From: JALYQB01 sp035640155
Lineage (GTDB): Bacteria > Actinomycetota > Actinomycetes > Mycobacteriales > Pseudonocardiaceae
Direction: 5' to 3'
DNA length: 8,931 bases
Assembly: GCA_035640155.1 (NCBI GenBank)
Contig: DASQWR010000217.1
Location: forward strand, 1 to 8,931
The notes under the pieces are model-generated. The model was not told the DNA's origin. It did no database searches and saw only the letters and a program-made list of their open reading frames with translations. This document shows, piece by piece, positions 1 through 6,776 of the stretch. The position numbers were made by a program, and so were the translations under genes. How positions within the stretch are numbered: the first letter of the stretch is position 1; every line of letters begins with the position of its first letter.

Positions 1-1124
1 TCACGCACCGCGGCCTCGACGAACGGCAGCTTCTCCTCCACCACCAGCACCTGCTCGCAGCCGGTGGCGACGCGGCGCACCTGCTCGCGGTCCAGGGGGT
101 GGATCATCCCGAGGCGCAGCAGCCGGATGCCTCCCCGATGCAGCCCGGCGTCGTCGAGGCCGAGGTCGCGCAGCGCCTGCCGGACGTCGTGGAACGCCGT
201 GCCCCCCGCGACCACCGCCAGCCACGCCCGCGGGGGATCGACCTCGACGGTGTTGATCGGGTTGGCGGCGAGAAGGGCGCGCACCATCGCCCACCTGGGA
301 CCGTGCAGCTCCGCCTCGGCGGCGAGGCTCATGGGCGGGAGCAGCACCGGCGTCTGGCGGTAGGACCACGGCCGGCCCTCCCACTCCAGCTCCGGAACGG
401 TGATCCCGACGTCGGCCTCGGTGCCGGAGAGCGAGTACACCCCGTCCGCCACGTCAGAAACGATCTTCATGCCGGTCCAGACGCCGGACGCCCGCGAGGC
501 GGCGATGCCGTAGAGCCCGAGCCGGACGACGTCTGCGGCGTCACCGGGGTAGAGCACCGGCAGGCCGTAGCCGGCCAGGGTGTTCTCGCTGGCGGACGGG
601 ATGGTCGAGGACTTGCAGCCCGGATCGTCGCCGGCCAGCACGAGCACCCCGCCACGGGGATGCGCGCCGCAGGTGTTGCCGTGCCGCAGGGGATCGCCCG
701 CGCGGTCCACCCCGGGCGCCTTGCCGTACCAGACACCGACAGCGCCGTCCACGCTCCACGGCCGGTCGGGCACCTCGATCTGGCTCCCCCAGACCGCGGT
801 GGCGGCGAGCTCCTCGTTCAGCCCCGGCACCAGACGCACGCCCTGCCCGGCGAGCTCCCGGGCGCTCGCCAGCGTGCGGTCCAGGCCACCGAGCGGGCTG
901 CCCGGGTACCCGGACACGAACGAGCCGGTGCGCAGCCCCGCCGCGGCGTCCCGGGCGTGCTGCTCGACGAGCAGCCGCGCGATCGCCTGCACCCCGGTGA
1001 TCAGCACCGGGCCACCGCCGGGCCGGTACCGGTCGGCCAGGTCGATCTCGACACCTCGACCCGGGACGCCTCGACTCGGCGAGCGGGCATCGGGGTCGGC
1101 TGGCAGCTGCTCGGAGACGGTCAC
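1..1124 (-). CDS. Indolepyruvate-type 2-oxoacid:ferredoxin oxidoreductase, fused form, N-terminal part (3' end cut by window)
   Basis: The 374 visible residues resemble the N-terminus of the fused actinobacterial indolepyruvate ferredoxin oxidoreductase family. Those enzymes are usually over 1,100 residues and oxidatively decarboxylate aryl- or other 2-oxoacids to acyl-CoA with thiamine diphosphate (TPP) and ferredoxin. Seen: LITGVQAIARLLVEQHARD (41-59), SGYPGSPLGGLD (71-82), NEELAATAVWGSQ (103-115, whose Glu may be the cofactor-activating residue), GDDPGCKSST (165-174), and RLGMIHPLD (337-345) leading into VLVVEEKLPFVEAAVR (359-374). The TPP-binding and gamma-type domains would lie beyond the window edge. 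The GTG start at 1124 has GGGAG 9 nt upstream. A TTG at 1133 with GAGGA 7 nt upstream is nearly as good, and an in-frame TAA lies just above both. The frame is open from there to base 1. The gene sits 86 nt after the methyltransferase gene. The physiological substrate cannot be told from this fragment. Confidence 0.88.
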   Translation of the reverse strand, partial: MTVSEQLPADPDARSPSRGVPGRGVEIDLADRYRPGGGPVLITGVQAIARLLVEQHARDAAAGLRTGSFVSGYPGSPLGGLDRTLASARELAGQGVRLVPGLNEELAATAVWGSQIEVPDRPWSVDGAVGVWYGKAPGVDRAGDPLRHGNTCGAHPRGGVLVLAGDDPGCKSSTIPSASENTLAGYGLPVLYPGDAADVVRLGLYGIAASRASGVWTGMKIVSDVADGVYSLSGTEADVGITVPELEWEGRPWSYRQTPVLLPPMSLAAEAELHGPRWAMVRALLAANPINTVEVDPPRAWLAVVAGGTAFHDVRQALRDLGLDDAGLHRGGIRLLRLGMIHPLDREQVRRVATGCEQVLVVEEKLPFVEAAVR

Positions 1125-1210
1125 CAGCCTCAACTCCCGGTCCTCGTAGGCACGCCAACGAGGTTAGCCGCCCGGCTGCCGGCGCGGTGCCGGCGCGGTG
1201 CGGCGGGAGC
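1125..1210. other. Intergenic gap with a short tandem repeat
   Basis: These 86 bases separate the methyltransferase stop from the oxidoreductase start. An 11-bp unit (ggcgcggtgcc) occurs twice in tandem at 1181-1202, differing in the last base. A small inverted repeat (agccg/cggct) lies at 1166-1177 with only a 2-nt loop. There is no T-run, so I do not call a terminator. No convincing promoter is visible. The segment may just be a transcribed leader of the oxidoreductase gene. Confidence 0.4.
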
Positions 1211-2005
1211 TCAGCGGGCAGCCAGTGGCGCCCGCTTCCGGCCGATGACGCCGGTGTACCGCAGGGGTGTGCCGTCGGTGGCCAGCCGGTGCGGGTAGCG
1301 CTGCGTCCACGCCAGCTCGAGCTTCCCACCGTCGACCGCTTCGGAGATCAGGCGCGAGAAGCCGGAGGTGTCGCCCTCGGAGAGGAAGTCCTCCTTGATC
1401 GTGAAGACGATCCAGCCGTCCGGCTCGATGAGGTCGAACGCCGTGAGGAAGCACTCCGGTGGGATGTCCCCGAAACCGAGCGCCGCGACACAGGTGAGGG
1501 CGTTCGGCCGGTGCCGCCGCAGTGCCTCCCGCTCCCCGGCGGGCAGTGCGCTCATGTCGAGCACGCGATAGTCGCGGTAGGCGTCGGGACGGTCCCGCTC
1601 CGCGGCAGCAGCGGCCTCGGGCAGCAGGTCGACCCCCACCACGTACTCGACGCCGAGCTCGGCCAGCTCGTGCGCCATGATCCCGTTACCGGCCCCGAGG
1701 TCGAGCACCCGCAGCTCGCCCGGGGGGACCTCGGCGCGCTCGAGCTCCTCCCCCAGCGCCTTGCGGAGCACCCCGGGTGAGGTGCACTGCAGGATGTCGT
1801 AGAAGAGGCGCTCGTAGAGCCCCTCGACCTCGTAGATCCGGCCGTAGTCGTGGAAGCGGAACTCCTGCCACGTCCCACCGGCCTCCACCACGCACCATTC
1901 GGAGTCCTGGCCGTAACTCTGGGCAGAGTCAGGCAGAGCGATCCGGAGCCGGTCGGCGGCGGCCGAGACCCCGTGGGTCGTCCGCGATGAGCCGTTGCCA
2001 TCCAT
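1211..2005 (-). CDS. Class I SAM-dependent methyltransferase, substrate unknown
   Basis: This 264-residue protein has a Rossmann-type methyltransferase core. Motif I is VLDLGAGNGI (100-109), the SAM-binding glycine loop. Asp126 in VVGVDLL (122-128) fits the acidic residue that binds the ribose hydroxyls. RVLDMSALP (147-155) fits the adenine-contacting motif II. The stretch from DLIEPDGWIVFTIKEDF (191-207) resembles the late strand where the substrate side is built. An N-terminal extension of about 95 residues, rich in Phe, Tyr and Trp (EFRFHDYGRIYEVEGLYERL, 48-67), precedes the core and probably gives substrate specificity. There is no signal peptide or membrane segment, so it should be cytoplasmic. 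The ATG start has a strong ribosome site (GGAAGGAA). A 165-nt promoter-sized gap lies upstream, and the oxidoreductase gene starts 86 nt downstream. I cannot name the substrate; a small molecule is more likely than rRNA, but this is a guess. Confidence 0.85.
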   Translation of the reverse strand: MDGNGSSRTTHGVSAAADRLRIALPDSAQSYGQDSEWCVVEAGGTWQEFRFHDYGRIYEVEGLYERLFYDILQCTSPGVLRKALGEELERAEVPPGELRVLDLGAGNGIMAHELAELGVEYVVGVDLLPEAAAAAERDRPDAYRDYRVLDMSALPAGEREALRRHRPNALTCVAALGFGDIPPECFLTAFDLIEPDGWIVFTIKEDFLSEGDTSGFSRLISEAVDGGKLELAWTQRYPHRLATDGTPLRYTGVIGRKRAPLAAR

Positions 2006-2170
2006 GTCAGTTCCTTCCGGTCAGCCGGGCCGCTTCTCATCACCCGATGTCGCCGCCTGGGTACGTCTCGCCAGGAGGGCGATGGCCTCCCGATCCGCCG
2101 CTCGTGCCGGTGACCGGGGCGGCTACGTGGGATAAGTATGCAGCAACGTCAATAGTCAGCCTCAAGCCTG
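2006..2170 (-). promoter_or_regulatory. Candidate promoter and leader of the methyltransferase gene
   Basis: This is the largest gap in the window. The first 40 bases after the YihY stop codon (about 2130-2170) are clearly more AT-rich than their surroundings. Read on the minus strand they contain TTGAGG (2165-2160) and TTGACG (2152-2147), both like -35 boxes, and CATACT (2140-2135), a 4/6 match to a -10 box. TTGAGG to CATACT has a 19-nt spacer, which is long, and TTGACG has no good -10 at 16-18 nt, so the match is weak. Further down the leader are two small inverted repeats: ccgg-tga-ccgg inside gccgc/gcggc (2097-2123), and ggagg/cctcc with a 7-nt loop (2074-2090). No open frame here looks like a gene. 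Confidence 0.3.
2011..2018 (-). promoter_or_regulatory. Ribosome binding site of the methyltransferase gene
   Basis: The minus strand reads GGAAGGAA ending 5 nt before the ATG at 2005. This is one of the clearest Shine-Dalgarno sequences in the window. It supports that ATG as the start and independent translation of this gene. Confidence 0.7.
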
Positions 2171-3133
2171 CTACTCAGCGTGAAGGAAGGAGGGGTGCTC
2201 AGCACTCCGCTCAGACCGGGGACTACGGGCCCGCTGGACGTTCTCCCGCGCGGTGGCTGCCCAGGCCGTGACGAACAGCAGGAACCGGGAGACGAAGAAG
2301 GCGAACACCATCAGGCCGATCACCGGCCCGAAGACCCGGCCGGCGGGGCTGTTCGTCACGGTGCCCAGGTAGACCGCGAAAACCTGCTTGAGCACCTCGA
2401 AGCCGACGGCACCCAGCACCGCGGCGCGCGCAGCGCTGCGCAGCGTCACCGGTTCCCGGGGCAACCGCGCGACCACCCAGAGGAACACCAGCCACATCCC
2501 GGCCAGGGAGAGCACCAGGGCCAGCGCGTAGAAGAGCAACCGCGCCCAGAGCACGTCATCCAGGCCGACGAGCCTCAGCAGGAAACCAGCAGCCGAGGTG
2601 CCCGCGGCGGTGATCCCGAAAGAGGTGACCAGCGCGAGCCCGAGACCAAGCAGCGCCAGCAGGTCGAACACCTTGGTGCGCACGAACCCGCCCGGCTCGT
2701 GCGGCTGCTCCCACTGCGCGGTGAGCGCCTCGCGGAGGTACCCGATCCAGGCGAGCCCGGAGTACAGCGCCAGGAGCACGCCGAAGATGCCGACCCCGCT
2801 GCGGGACTCGATCGCCTTGGTGATGACGTCGTTCAGCGTCGGCCCGAGACCCGCCGGCGCCACGGCCTCGACCTGCTGCTGCAGCTCGAGGAGCAGCTGC
2901 TCGTTGCCCGCCAGCACGAACGCCACCACCGCGAAGGCGATCATCAGCAGGGGCACCAGCGAGAGCACGCTGAAGTAGGTGATGGCCGCGGCGTAGTGAT
3001 CACCGTTGTGCGACAGGTACGCCTCCCCCGCCCGCACCAGGTGATCGAACCACGGGTAGCGCCGCCGGTAGCGCTCGAGCAGCCCGGGCCGCTGCGGCTG
3101 GGCGTCCGCCTGCTGCGGGCTCGTCGCCGACAT
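2171..3133 (-). CDS. YihY/BrkB-family (UPF0761-type) inner membrane protein
   Basis: This 320-residue integral membrane protein carries the hallmarks of the YihY/virulence factor BrkB family, whose biochemical role is not established; older RNase BN assignments in this family are considered wrong. Family-like segments are HYAAAITYFSVLSLVPLLM (46-64) near the first helix and SPAGRVFGPVIGLMVFAFF (262-280) before the last. About six hydrophobic segments are visible, near 50-77, 113-133, 158-178, 196-220, 236-258 and 268-295. The N-terminus is charged and hydrophilic (RPGLLERYRRRYPWFDHLVR, 15-34) and the C-terminus is a short polar tail. The ATG at 3133 is chosen because it lies 4 nt after the icd stop codon. 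A longer reading into icd adds 14 residues with no family character. GAGGG is only 1-2 nt from this ATG, so translation is probably coupled to icd. A YihY homologue also lies close to icd1 in Mycobacterium tuberculosis (Rv3335c and Rv3339c, from memory). Confidence 0.88.
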   Translation of the reverse strand: MSATSPQQADAQPQRPGLLERYRRRYPWFDHLVRAGEAYLSHNGDHYAAAITYFSVLSLVPLLMIAFAVVAFVLAGNEQLLLELQQQVEAVAPAGLGPTLNDVITKAIESRSGVGIFGVLLALYSGLAWIGYLREALTAQWEQPHEPGGFVRTKVFDLLALLGLGLALVTSFGITAAGTSAAGFLLRLVGLDDVLWARLLFYALALVLSLAGMWLVFLWVVARLPREPVTLRSAARAAVLGAVGFEVLKQVFAVYLGTVTNSPAGRVFGPVIGLMVFAFFVSRFLLFVTAWAATARENVQRARSPRSERSAEHPSFLHAE

Positions 3134-3137
3134 GCCC

Positions 3138-4355
3138 TCAGGCCATCGCCTTCTGCAGGGCCTCGTCCAGCGCATCGAGAAACTCCTCGGTGCTGAGGAA
3201 CTCCGCGGCGGCGCCGACCAGCAGCGCCAGGTCCTTGGTCATCTTCCCGCTCTCCACGGTGTCGATGCAGACCTGCTCCAGGGTCTCGGCGAACCGGGTG
3301 AGGGCCGGTGTGGAGTCCAGCTCCCCGCGGTGCGCGAGCCCCCGAGTCCACGCGAAGATCGACGCGATCGGGTTCGTGGAGGTCGGCTTGCCGGCCTGGT
3401 GCTGGCGGAAGTGCCGGGTGACGGTGCCGTGCGCGGCCTCGGCCTCCACCGTCCTGCCGTCCGGGGTCATCAGCACCGACGTCATCAACCCGAGCGAGCC
3501 GAAGCCCTGGGCCACCGAGTCGGACTGCACATCCCCGTCATAGTTCTTGCAGGCCCAGACGTAGCCGCCCTCCCACTTGAGCGCCGAGGCGACCATGTCG
3601 TCGATCAGCCGGTGCTCGTAGCTGAGACCCTTCTCGTCGAAGTCGGCCTTGAACTCGGTCTGGTAGATCTCCTCGAAGACGTCCTTGAACAGGCCGTCGT
3701 AGGCCTTGAGGATCGTGTTCTTGGTCGACATGTACAGCGGGTACTCGCGGCCCAGCGCGTAGCGGAACGAGGCGCGGGCGAAGTCCTCGATGGAGCGCCG
3801 GTAGTTGTACATGCCCAGCGCGACCCCACCGCCGTCGGGGAACTCGGCGACCTCGATCTCGACCGGGTCGCCGCCGTCGGACGGCGTGTAACTGATCGTC
3901 AGCGTACCCGGACCGGGGACCTTGAAGTCGCATGCGCGGTACTGGTCGCCGTGCGCGTGGCGGCCGATGATGATCGGCTTGGTCCAGGTCGGCACGTAGC
4001 GCGGGATGTTCGCCATCACGATCGGCTCACGGAAGATCACGCCGCCGAGGATGTTGCGGATCGTGCCGTTGGGCGAGCCCCACATCCTCTTCAGGCCGAA
4101 CTCGGAGACCCGCGCCTCATCCGGGGTGATGGTGGCGCACTTGACGCCAACGCCGTGGCGGCGGATCGCGTTCGCGGCGTCCACGGTGATCTGGTCGTCG
4201 GTGGCGTCCCGGCTGGAGATCCCGAGGTCGTAGTACTCGAGGTCGATGTCGAGGTACGGGTGGATCAGCTTGTCCTTGATGAGCTGCCAGATGATCCGGG
4301 TCATCTCGTCGCCGTCGAGCTCGACGACCGTTCCCTGGACCTTGATCTTGGCCAT
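3138..4355 (-). CDS. icd: Isocitrate dehydrogenase, NADP-dependent, eukaryote-like homodimeric type
   Basis: The enzyme oxidatively decarboxylates isocitrate to 2-oxoglutarate in the TCA cycle and makes NADPH in the cytoplasm. The 405-residue product aligns, from memory, nearly without gaps with human IDH1 over the first 315 residues, so numbering coincides. SPNGTIRN (94-101) and RHAHGDQYR (132-140, with Arg132 and Tyr139) bind isocitrate. Lys212 in STKNT is catalytic. Asp252, Asp275 and Asp279 (in IDDMV and NYDGDVQSDS) hold the metal. AHGTVTRH (308-315, with His309, Arg314 and His315) is the NADP-binding loop that gives coenzyme preference. No key residue is missing and the length is normal. 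The ATG giving MAKIKVQG matches the family start and has AGGAG 11 nt upstream; a TTG 27 nt further up is less likely. The gene follows the DUF2252 gene by 30 nt and its stop is 4 nt before the YihY start. Confidence 0.97.
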   Translation of the reverse strand: MAKIKVQGTVVELDGDEMTRIIWQLIKDKLIHPYLDIDLEYYDLGISSRDATDDQITVDAANAIRRHGVGVKCATITPDEARVSEFGLKRMWGSPNGTIRNILGGVIFREPIVMANIPRYVPTWTKPIIIGRHAHGDQYRACDFKVPGPGTLTISYTPSDGGDPVEIEVAEFPDGGGVALGMYNYRRSIEDFARASFRYALGREYPLYMSTKNTILKAYDGLFKDVFEEIYQTEFKADFDEKGLSYEHRLIDDMVASALKWEGGYVWACKNYDGDVQSDSVAQGFGSLGLMTSVLMTPDGRTVEAEAAHGTVTRHFRQHQAGKPTSTNPIASIFAWTRGLAHRGELDSTPALTRFAETLEQVCIDTVESGKMTKDLALLVGAAAEFLSTEEFLDALDEALQKAMA

Positions 4356-4385
4356 GAAGCGGCGATCTCCTCTCCCGACCAACGG

Positions 4386-5726
4386 TCAGGCTGTCGAACT
4401 AACCCCGGGGATCTCGCCGTTGCGGAAGGCGTCCACGAACAGCCCGTGGTCCGCACGGACCACCGCAGCGTAGTCGACGGCGAACTCGCTCACCCACCGC
4501 ACGAACTCCTCGTCGCGCCCGTCGACGACGGCGGCGATCGCCTCCTCGGTCTGGAACGGCACCAGGGTGTGGTCGGAGTCGGAGTCGGACACGCAGTGCA
4601 CCTTGGCCGTGGCCCTGCCCAGCTGGTCGAGCACCGGAGCGATCTCCGACGGCTCGGTTAGCTCGCTCCAGTCCAGGTCGGACTCGTACGGGGAGACCTC
4701 ACTGACCACGAATCCGACGCCGTCGAGCTCGGTGTAGCCGAGCAGCGGGTCGGCATGGGCCTGCAGCGAGCGCTGCGAGATCGCGGTGCGGTGGCCGTGG
4801 TTGCGGAAGTAGGATGCGATCCGCTCGTCGGTGACCACCCGGGACGGCGCGGCGACATTGCCCTGCTTCATCGAGAGCACCACGTCGTTGTCCAGCGCCT
4901 GGTTGAACCCTTCGATGAGCACCGAGTAGGCCGGCAGGCCCGCGCTGCCGATGCCGAACCCGCTGCGACCCACGACGTCCTTCACCGCATAGGTGATGCT
5001 ACGAGATCGCTTGTCCTCGGGGATGGTCTCGAGGTATCGCTCGAACGCCGCCAGCACCGCGCCCCGCTCGGTGTCGTCCAGCCGGCGCACCCCCGACCTG
5101 TCCCGGAACGTGCGGTCATGCCCCTCCATCTCGGTGATCGAGTCGAGCAGGCCGACCCGGCTGCGCAGCCGGGTGGCCAGCAGCACGTCGTGCACCGCGT
5201 CGTGCGCGGTGGACAGCCGCAGCGAGAAGTCCCGGTCGTCGTCGGCGTCGAGGAACTTCCGGACCTGGTCCAGGTAGGCGCGCAGGTAGGTGCCGACCAG
5301 CGCCTCGATGTCCGAGTCGGGCAGCGCCTTGGCCCGGCCCAGCAGCGCGACGCTGGCCGTGAACCGCAGCAGGTCCCAGGTGAAGTGCCCGAGGTATGCC
5401 TCGTCGAAGTCGTTCACGTCGAAGATCAGCACCCCCGCGCCGTCCATGTATGTGCCGAAGTTCTCCGCATGCAGGTCGCCCTGAATCCACACCCGGCTGG
5501 TGCGCTCGTCGGCCCAGGGGTCCTCGAGGGCGTCCACGTCGGCATAGAACAGGCAGGCGCTGCCCCGGTAGAACGCGAAGGGGTCCGCGGCCATCTTGCG
5601 GAACTTGGTCCGGAACCCGGCGGGACTGGCCGCCATCAGGTCGGCGAACGCATCGACCAGGGTGTCGACGATCCGGCGGCGACGGGCGTCCGGATCCTCG
5701 GTGAGCAGCTCTCGGGGCAGGTTCAT
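4386..5726 (-). CDS. DUF2252 family protein with kinase-like motifs
   Basis: This 446-residue soluble protein belongs to the DUF2252 family, which has no established function. Early in the chain GDLHAENFG (83-91) followed by FDVNDFDEA (102-110) and WDLLRFTAS (117-125) strongly resembles the catalytic loop and metal-binding aspartates of aminoglycoside-phosphotransferase-like kinases (HGDxxxxN, then DFD/DFG). Much later, VVGRSGFGIGSAGLPAYSVL (251-270) and VLSMKQGN (283-290, with Lys287) look like a glycine-rich nucleotide loop and an ATP-anchoring lysine. The order is therefore reversed relative to ordinary kinases. The C-terminal region contains AKVHCVSDSDSDH (374-386), where DSDSD comes from a 6-bp tandem repeat. 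No signal peptide or membrane segment is seen. The ATG start has only a GAGG 2 nt away, so ribosome binding is weak. The gene lies between mdh and icd, probably co-transcribed. Phosphotransferase activity is inference only. Confidence 0.85.
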   Translation of the reverse strand: MNLPRELLTEDPDARRRRIVDTLVDAFADLMAASPAGFRTKFRKMAADPFAFYRGSACLFYADVDALEDPWADERTSRVWIQGDLHAENFGTYMDGAGVLIFDVNDFDEAYLGHFTWDLLRFTASVALLGRAKALPDSDIEALVGTYLRAYLDQVRKFLDADDDRDFSLRLSTAHDAVHDVLLATRLRSRVGLLDSITEMEGHDRTFRDRSGVRRLDDTERGAVLAAFERYLETIPEDKRSRSITYAVKDVVGRSGFGIGSAGLPAYSVLIEGFNQALDNDVVLSMKQGNVAAPSRVVTDERIASYFRNHGHRTAISQRSLQAHADPLLGYTELDGVGFVVSEVSPYESDLDWSELTEPSEIAPVLDQLGRATAKVHCVSDSDSDHTLVPFQTEEAIAAVVDGRDEEFVRWVSEFAVDYAAVVRADHGLFVDAFRNGEIPGVSSTA

Positions 5727-5737
5727 GCCTCGATGAT

Positions 5738-5791
5738 GCCCGCGCTCCCACGGCTGGGAATGTCGGGCCTCGCGCGAGCCGGTGAAACCGG
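5738..5791 (-). other. Hairpin-rich intercistronic region between mdh and the DUF2252 gene
   Basis: Most of the 66-nt gap can fold. Directly after the mdh stop codon there is a perfect 5-bp stem with a 3-nt loop (ccggt-gaa-accgg, 5779-5791). Next is the 10-bp palindrome ctcgcgcgag (5769-5778). Then gcccg/cgggc (5738-5742 with 5764-5768) encloses a perfect 5-bp stem with a 4-nt loop (tccca-cggc-tggga, 5746-5759). No U-run follows, so this is not a classical intrinsic terminator. It could be an mRNA stabiliser, processing site or attenuator, but GC-rich DNA gives short stems by chance. Confidence 0.4.
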
Positions 5792-5792
5792 A

Positions 5793-6749
5793 TCAGAGGT
5801 TCTGCACGTCGGCCTGCTTGGCACGCACCGCCTCGGCGGCCTCGGCCAGCGCGGCCTTCTCGCCATCGGTGAGCTCGGTCTCCACCACCCGCCGCACCCC
5901 GTCCGCACCGAGCTCGGCAGTGACCCCGAGGTACACCCCGGATATCCCGTACTCGCCGTCGACCCAGGCACAGACCGGCAGCACGGCCCCGGAGTCCTCG
6001 TGCACCGCGCGGGTCATCCGGGCCGCGGCGGCGGACGGGGCGTAGTACGCTGAGCCCGTTCCGAGCAGCGCGATGACCTCCGCACCGCCGCCCCGGGTGC
6101 GGTGCACCAGCTCGTCGATCCTCGCCTGGTCCAGCACGTCGGTCAGCGGCTTGCCGTCCACGGTGCAGGCGCTGGGCACCGGCACCATGGTGTCGCCGTG
6201 CGAGCCGAGGGTGAGGGTGCGCACCGAGCCCACCGGAACGTCGAGCTCCTCGGCCACGAAGTGGGTGAACCGGGCCGTGTCGAGCATCCCGGCCTGGCCC
6301 AGCACCCGCTGCTTCGGGAACTGCGTCGCGATCTGGGCCAGCGCGGTCATCTCGTCCAGCGGGTTGGACACCACGATGACGACGGCCTCGGGAGCGTGTT
6401 TCGCGACGTTCTCCGAGACCTGCCGGACGATGCCGGCGTTGGTCTCGAGGAGGTCCATCCGGCTCATGCCGGGCTTGCGGGGCAGGCCCGCGGTGATCAC
6501 GGCGACGTCGGCGCCGCTGATGGCCTCGTAGCCGGAGCCGTCCTGACCGGTGGTCCGGCCGACGACCGTGGTCTCGAACCCCTCTATGGGCCGGGACTGG
6601 TTCATGTCCAGCGCCAGGCCCTCCGGCCGACCTGCCACGATGTCGGTGAGCACGACGGTGTCGAAGATGTCGTACTCGGCGAGCCGCTGGGCGGTGGTCG
6701 AGCCGTAGAAGCCGGCGCCGATGACGGCGACCTTGCCGGAGCGTGCCAT
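5793..6749 (-). CDS. mdh: Malate dehydrogenase, NAD-dependent, LDH-like type
   Basis: It interconverts malate and oxaloacetate with NAD in the TCA cycle. The 318-residue length is typical of the LDH-like bacterial MDHs. VAVIGAGFYGSTTA (7-20) is the dinucleotide-binding GxGxxG loop. Asp36 in LTDIV (34-38) is placed to bind the NAD ribose, arguing for NAD rather than NADP. GLPRKPGMSRMDLLETN (88-104) is the mobile loop; Arg91 and Arg97 are the substrate-binding arginines, and their sequence setting is that of MDH, not lactate dehydrogenase. SNPLD (128-132) is a conserved turn, MLDTARF (155-161) carries Asp157 and Arg160, and GSHGDTMVP (182-190) holds catalytic His184. Nothing essential is missing. 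The ATG start gives the expected N-terminus, but no Shine-Dalgarno precedes it; the bases just upstream read CCTCCTCGG. It lies 27 nt after the DUF3017 gene. Confidence 0.95.
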   Translation of the reverse strand: MARSGKVAVIGAGFYGSTTAQRLAEYDIFDTVVLTDIVAGRPEGLALDMNQSRPIEGFETTVVGRTTGQDGSGYEAISGADVAVITAGLPRKPGMSRMDLLETNAGIVRQVSENVAKHAPEAVVIVVSNPLDEMTALAQIATQFPKQRVLGQAGMLDTARFTHFVAEELDVPVGSVRTLTLGSHGDTMVPVPSACTVDGKPLTDVLDQARIDELVHRTRGGGAEVIALLGTGSAYYAPSAAAARMTRAVHEDSGAVLPVCAWVDGEYGISGVYLGVTAELGADGVRRVVETELTDGEKAALAEAAEAVRAKQADVQNL

Positions 6750-6776
6750 CCGAGGAGGCTACCAATCCCGAAGACC

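Noticed and set aside
1166..1177. Hairpin agccg/cggct as a terminator after the methyltransferase gene
   Set aside because: The loop is only 2 nt, the stem is 5 bp and there is no T-run.
99..1298. Plus-strand open frame of 399 codons opposite the oxidoreductase
   Set aside because: The minus-strand frame gives a continuous recognised protein over the same bases; the plus product has no motif.
3134..3175. N-terminal extension of the YihY protein into icd
   Set aside because: The 14 extra residues are encoded within the icd 3' end and have no family character.
4356..4382. N-terminal extension of icd from a TTG
   Set aside because: The nine extra residues contain the translated ribosome site and are absent from the family; the internal ATG gives the expected start.
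3132..4661. Long plus-strand open frame of 509 codons opposite icd
   Set aside because: Its product is rich in Arg, Val, Gly, Asp and His without any recognisable motif, and the opposite strand encodes complete icd with every catalytic residue. Such mirror frames are normal in GC-rich DNA.
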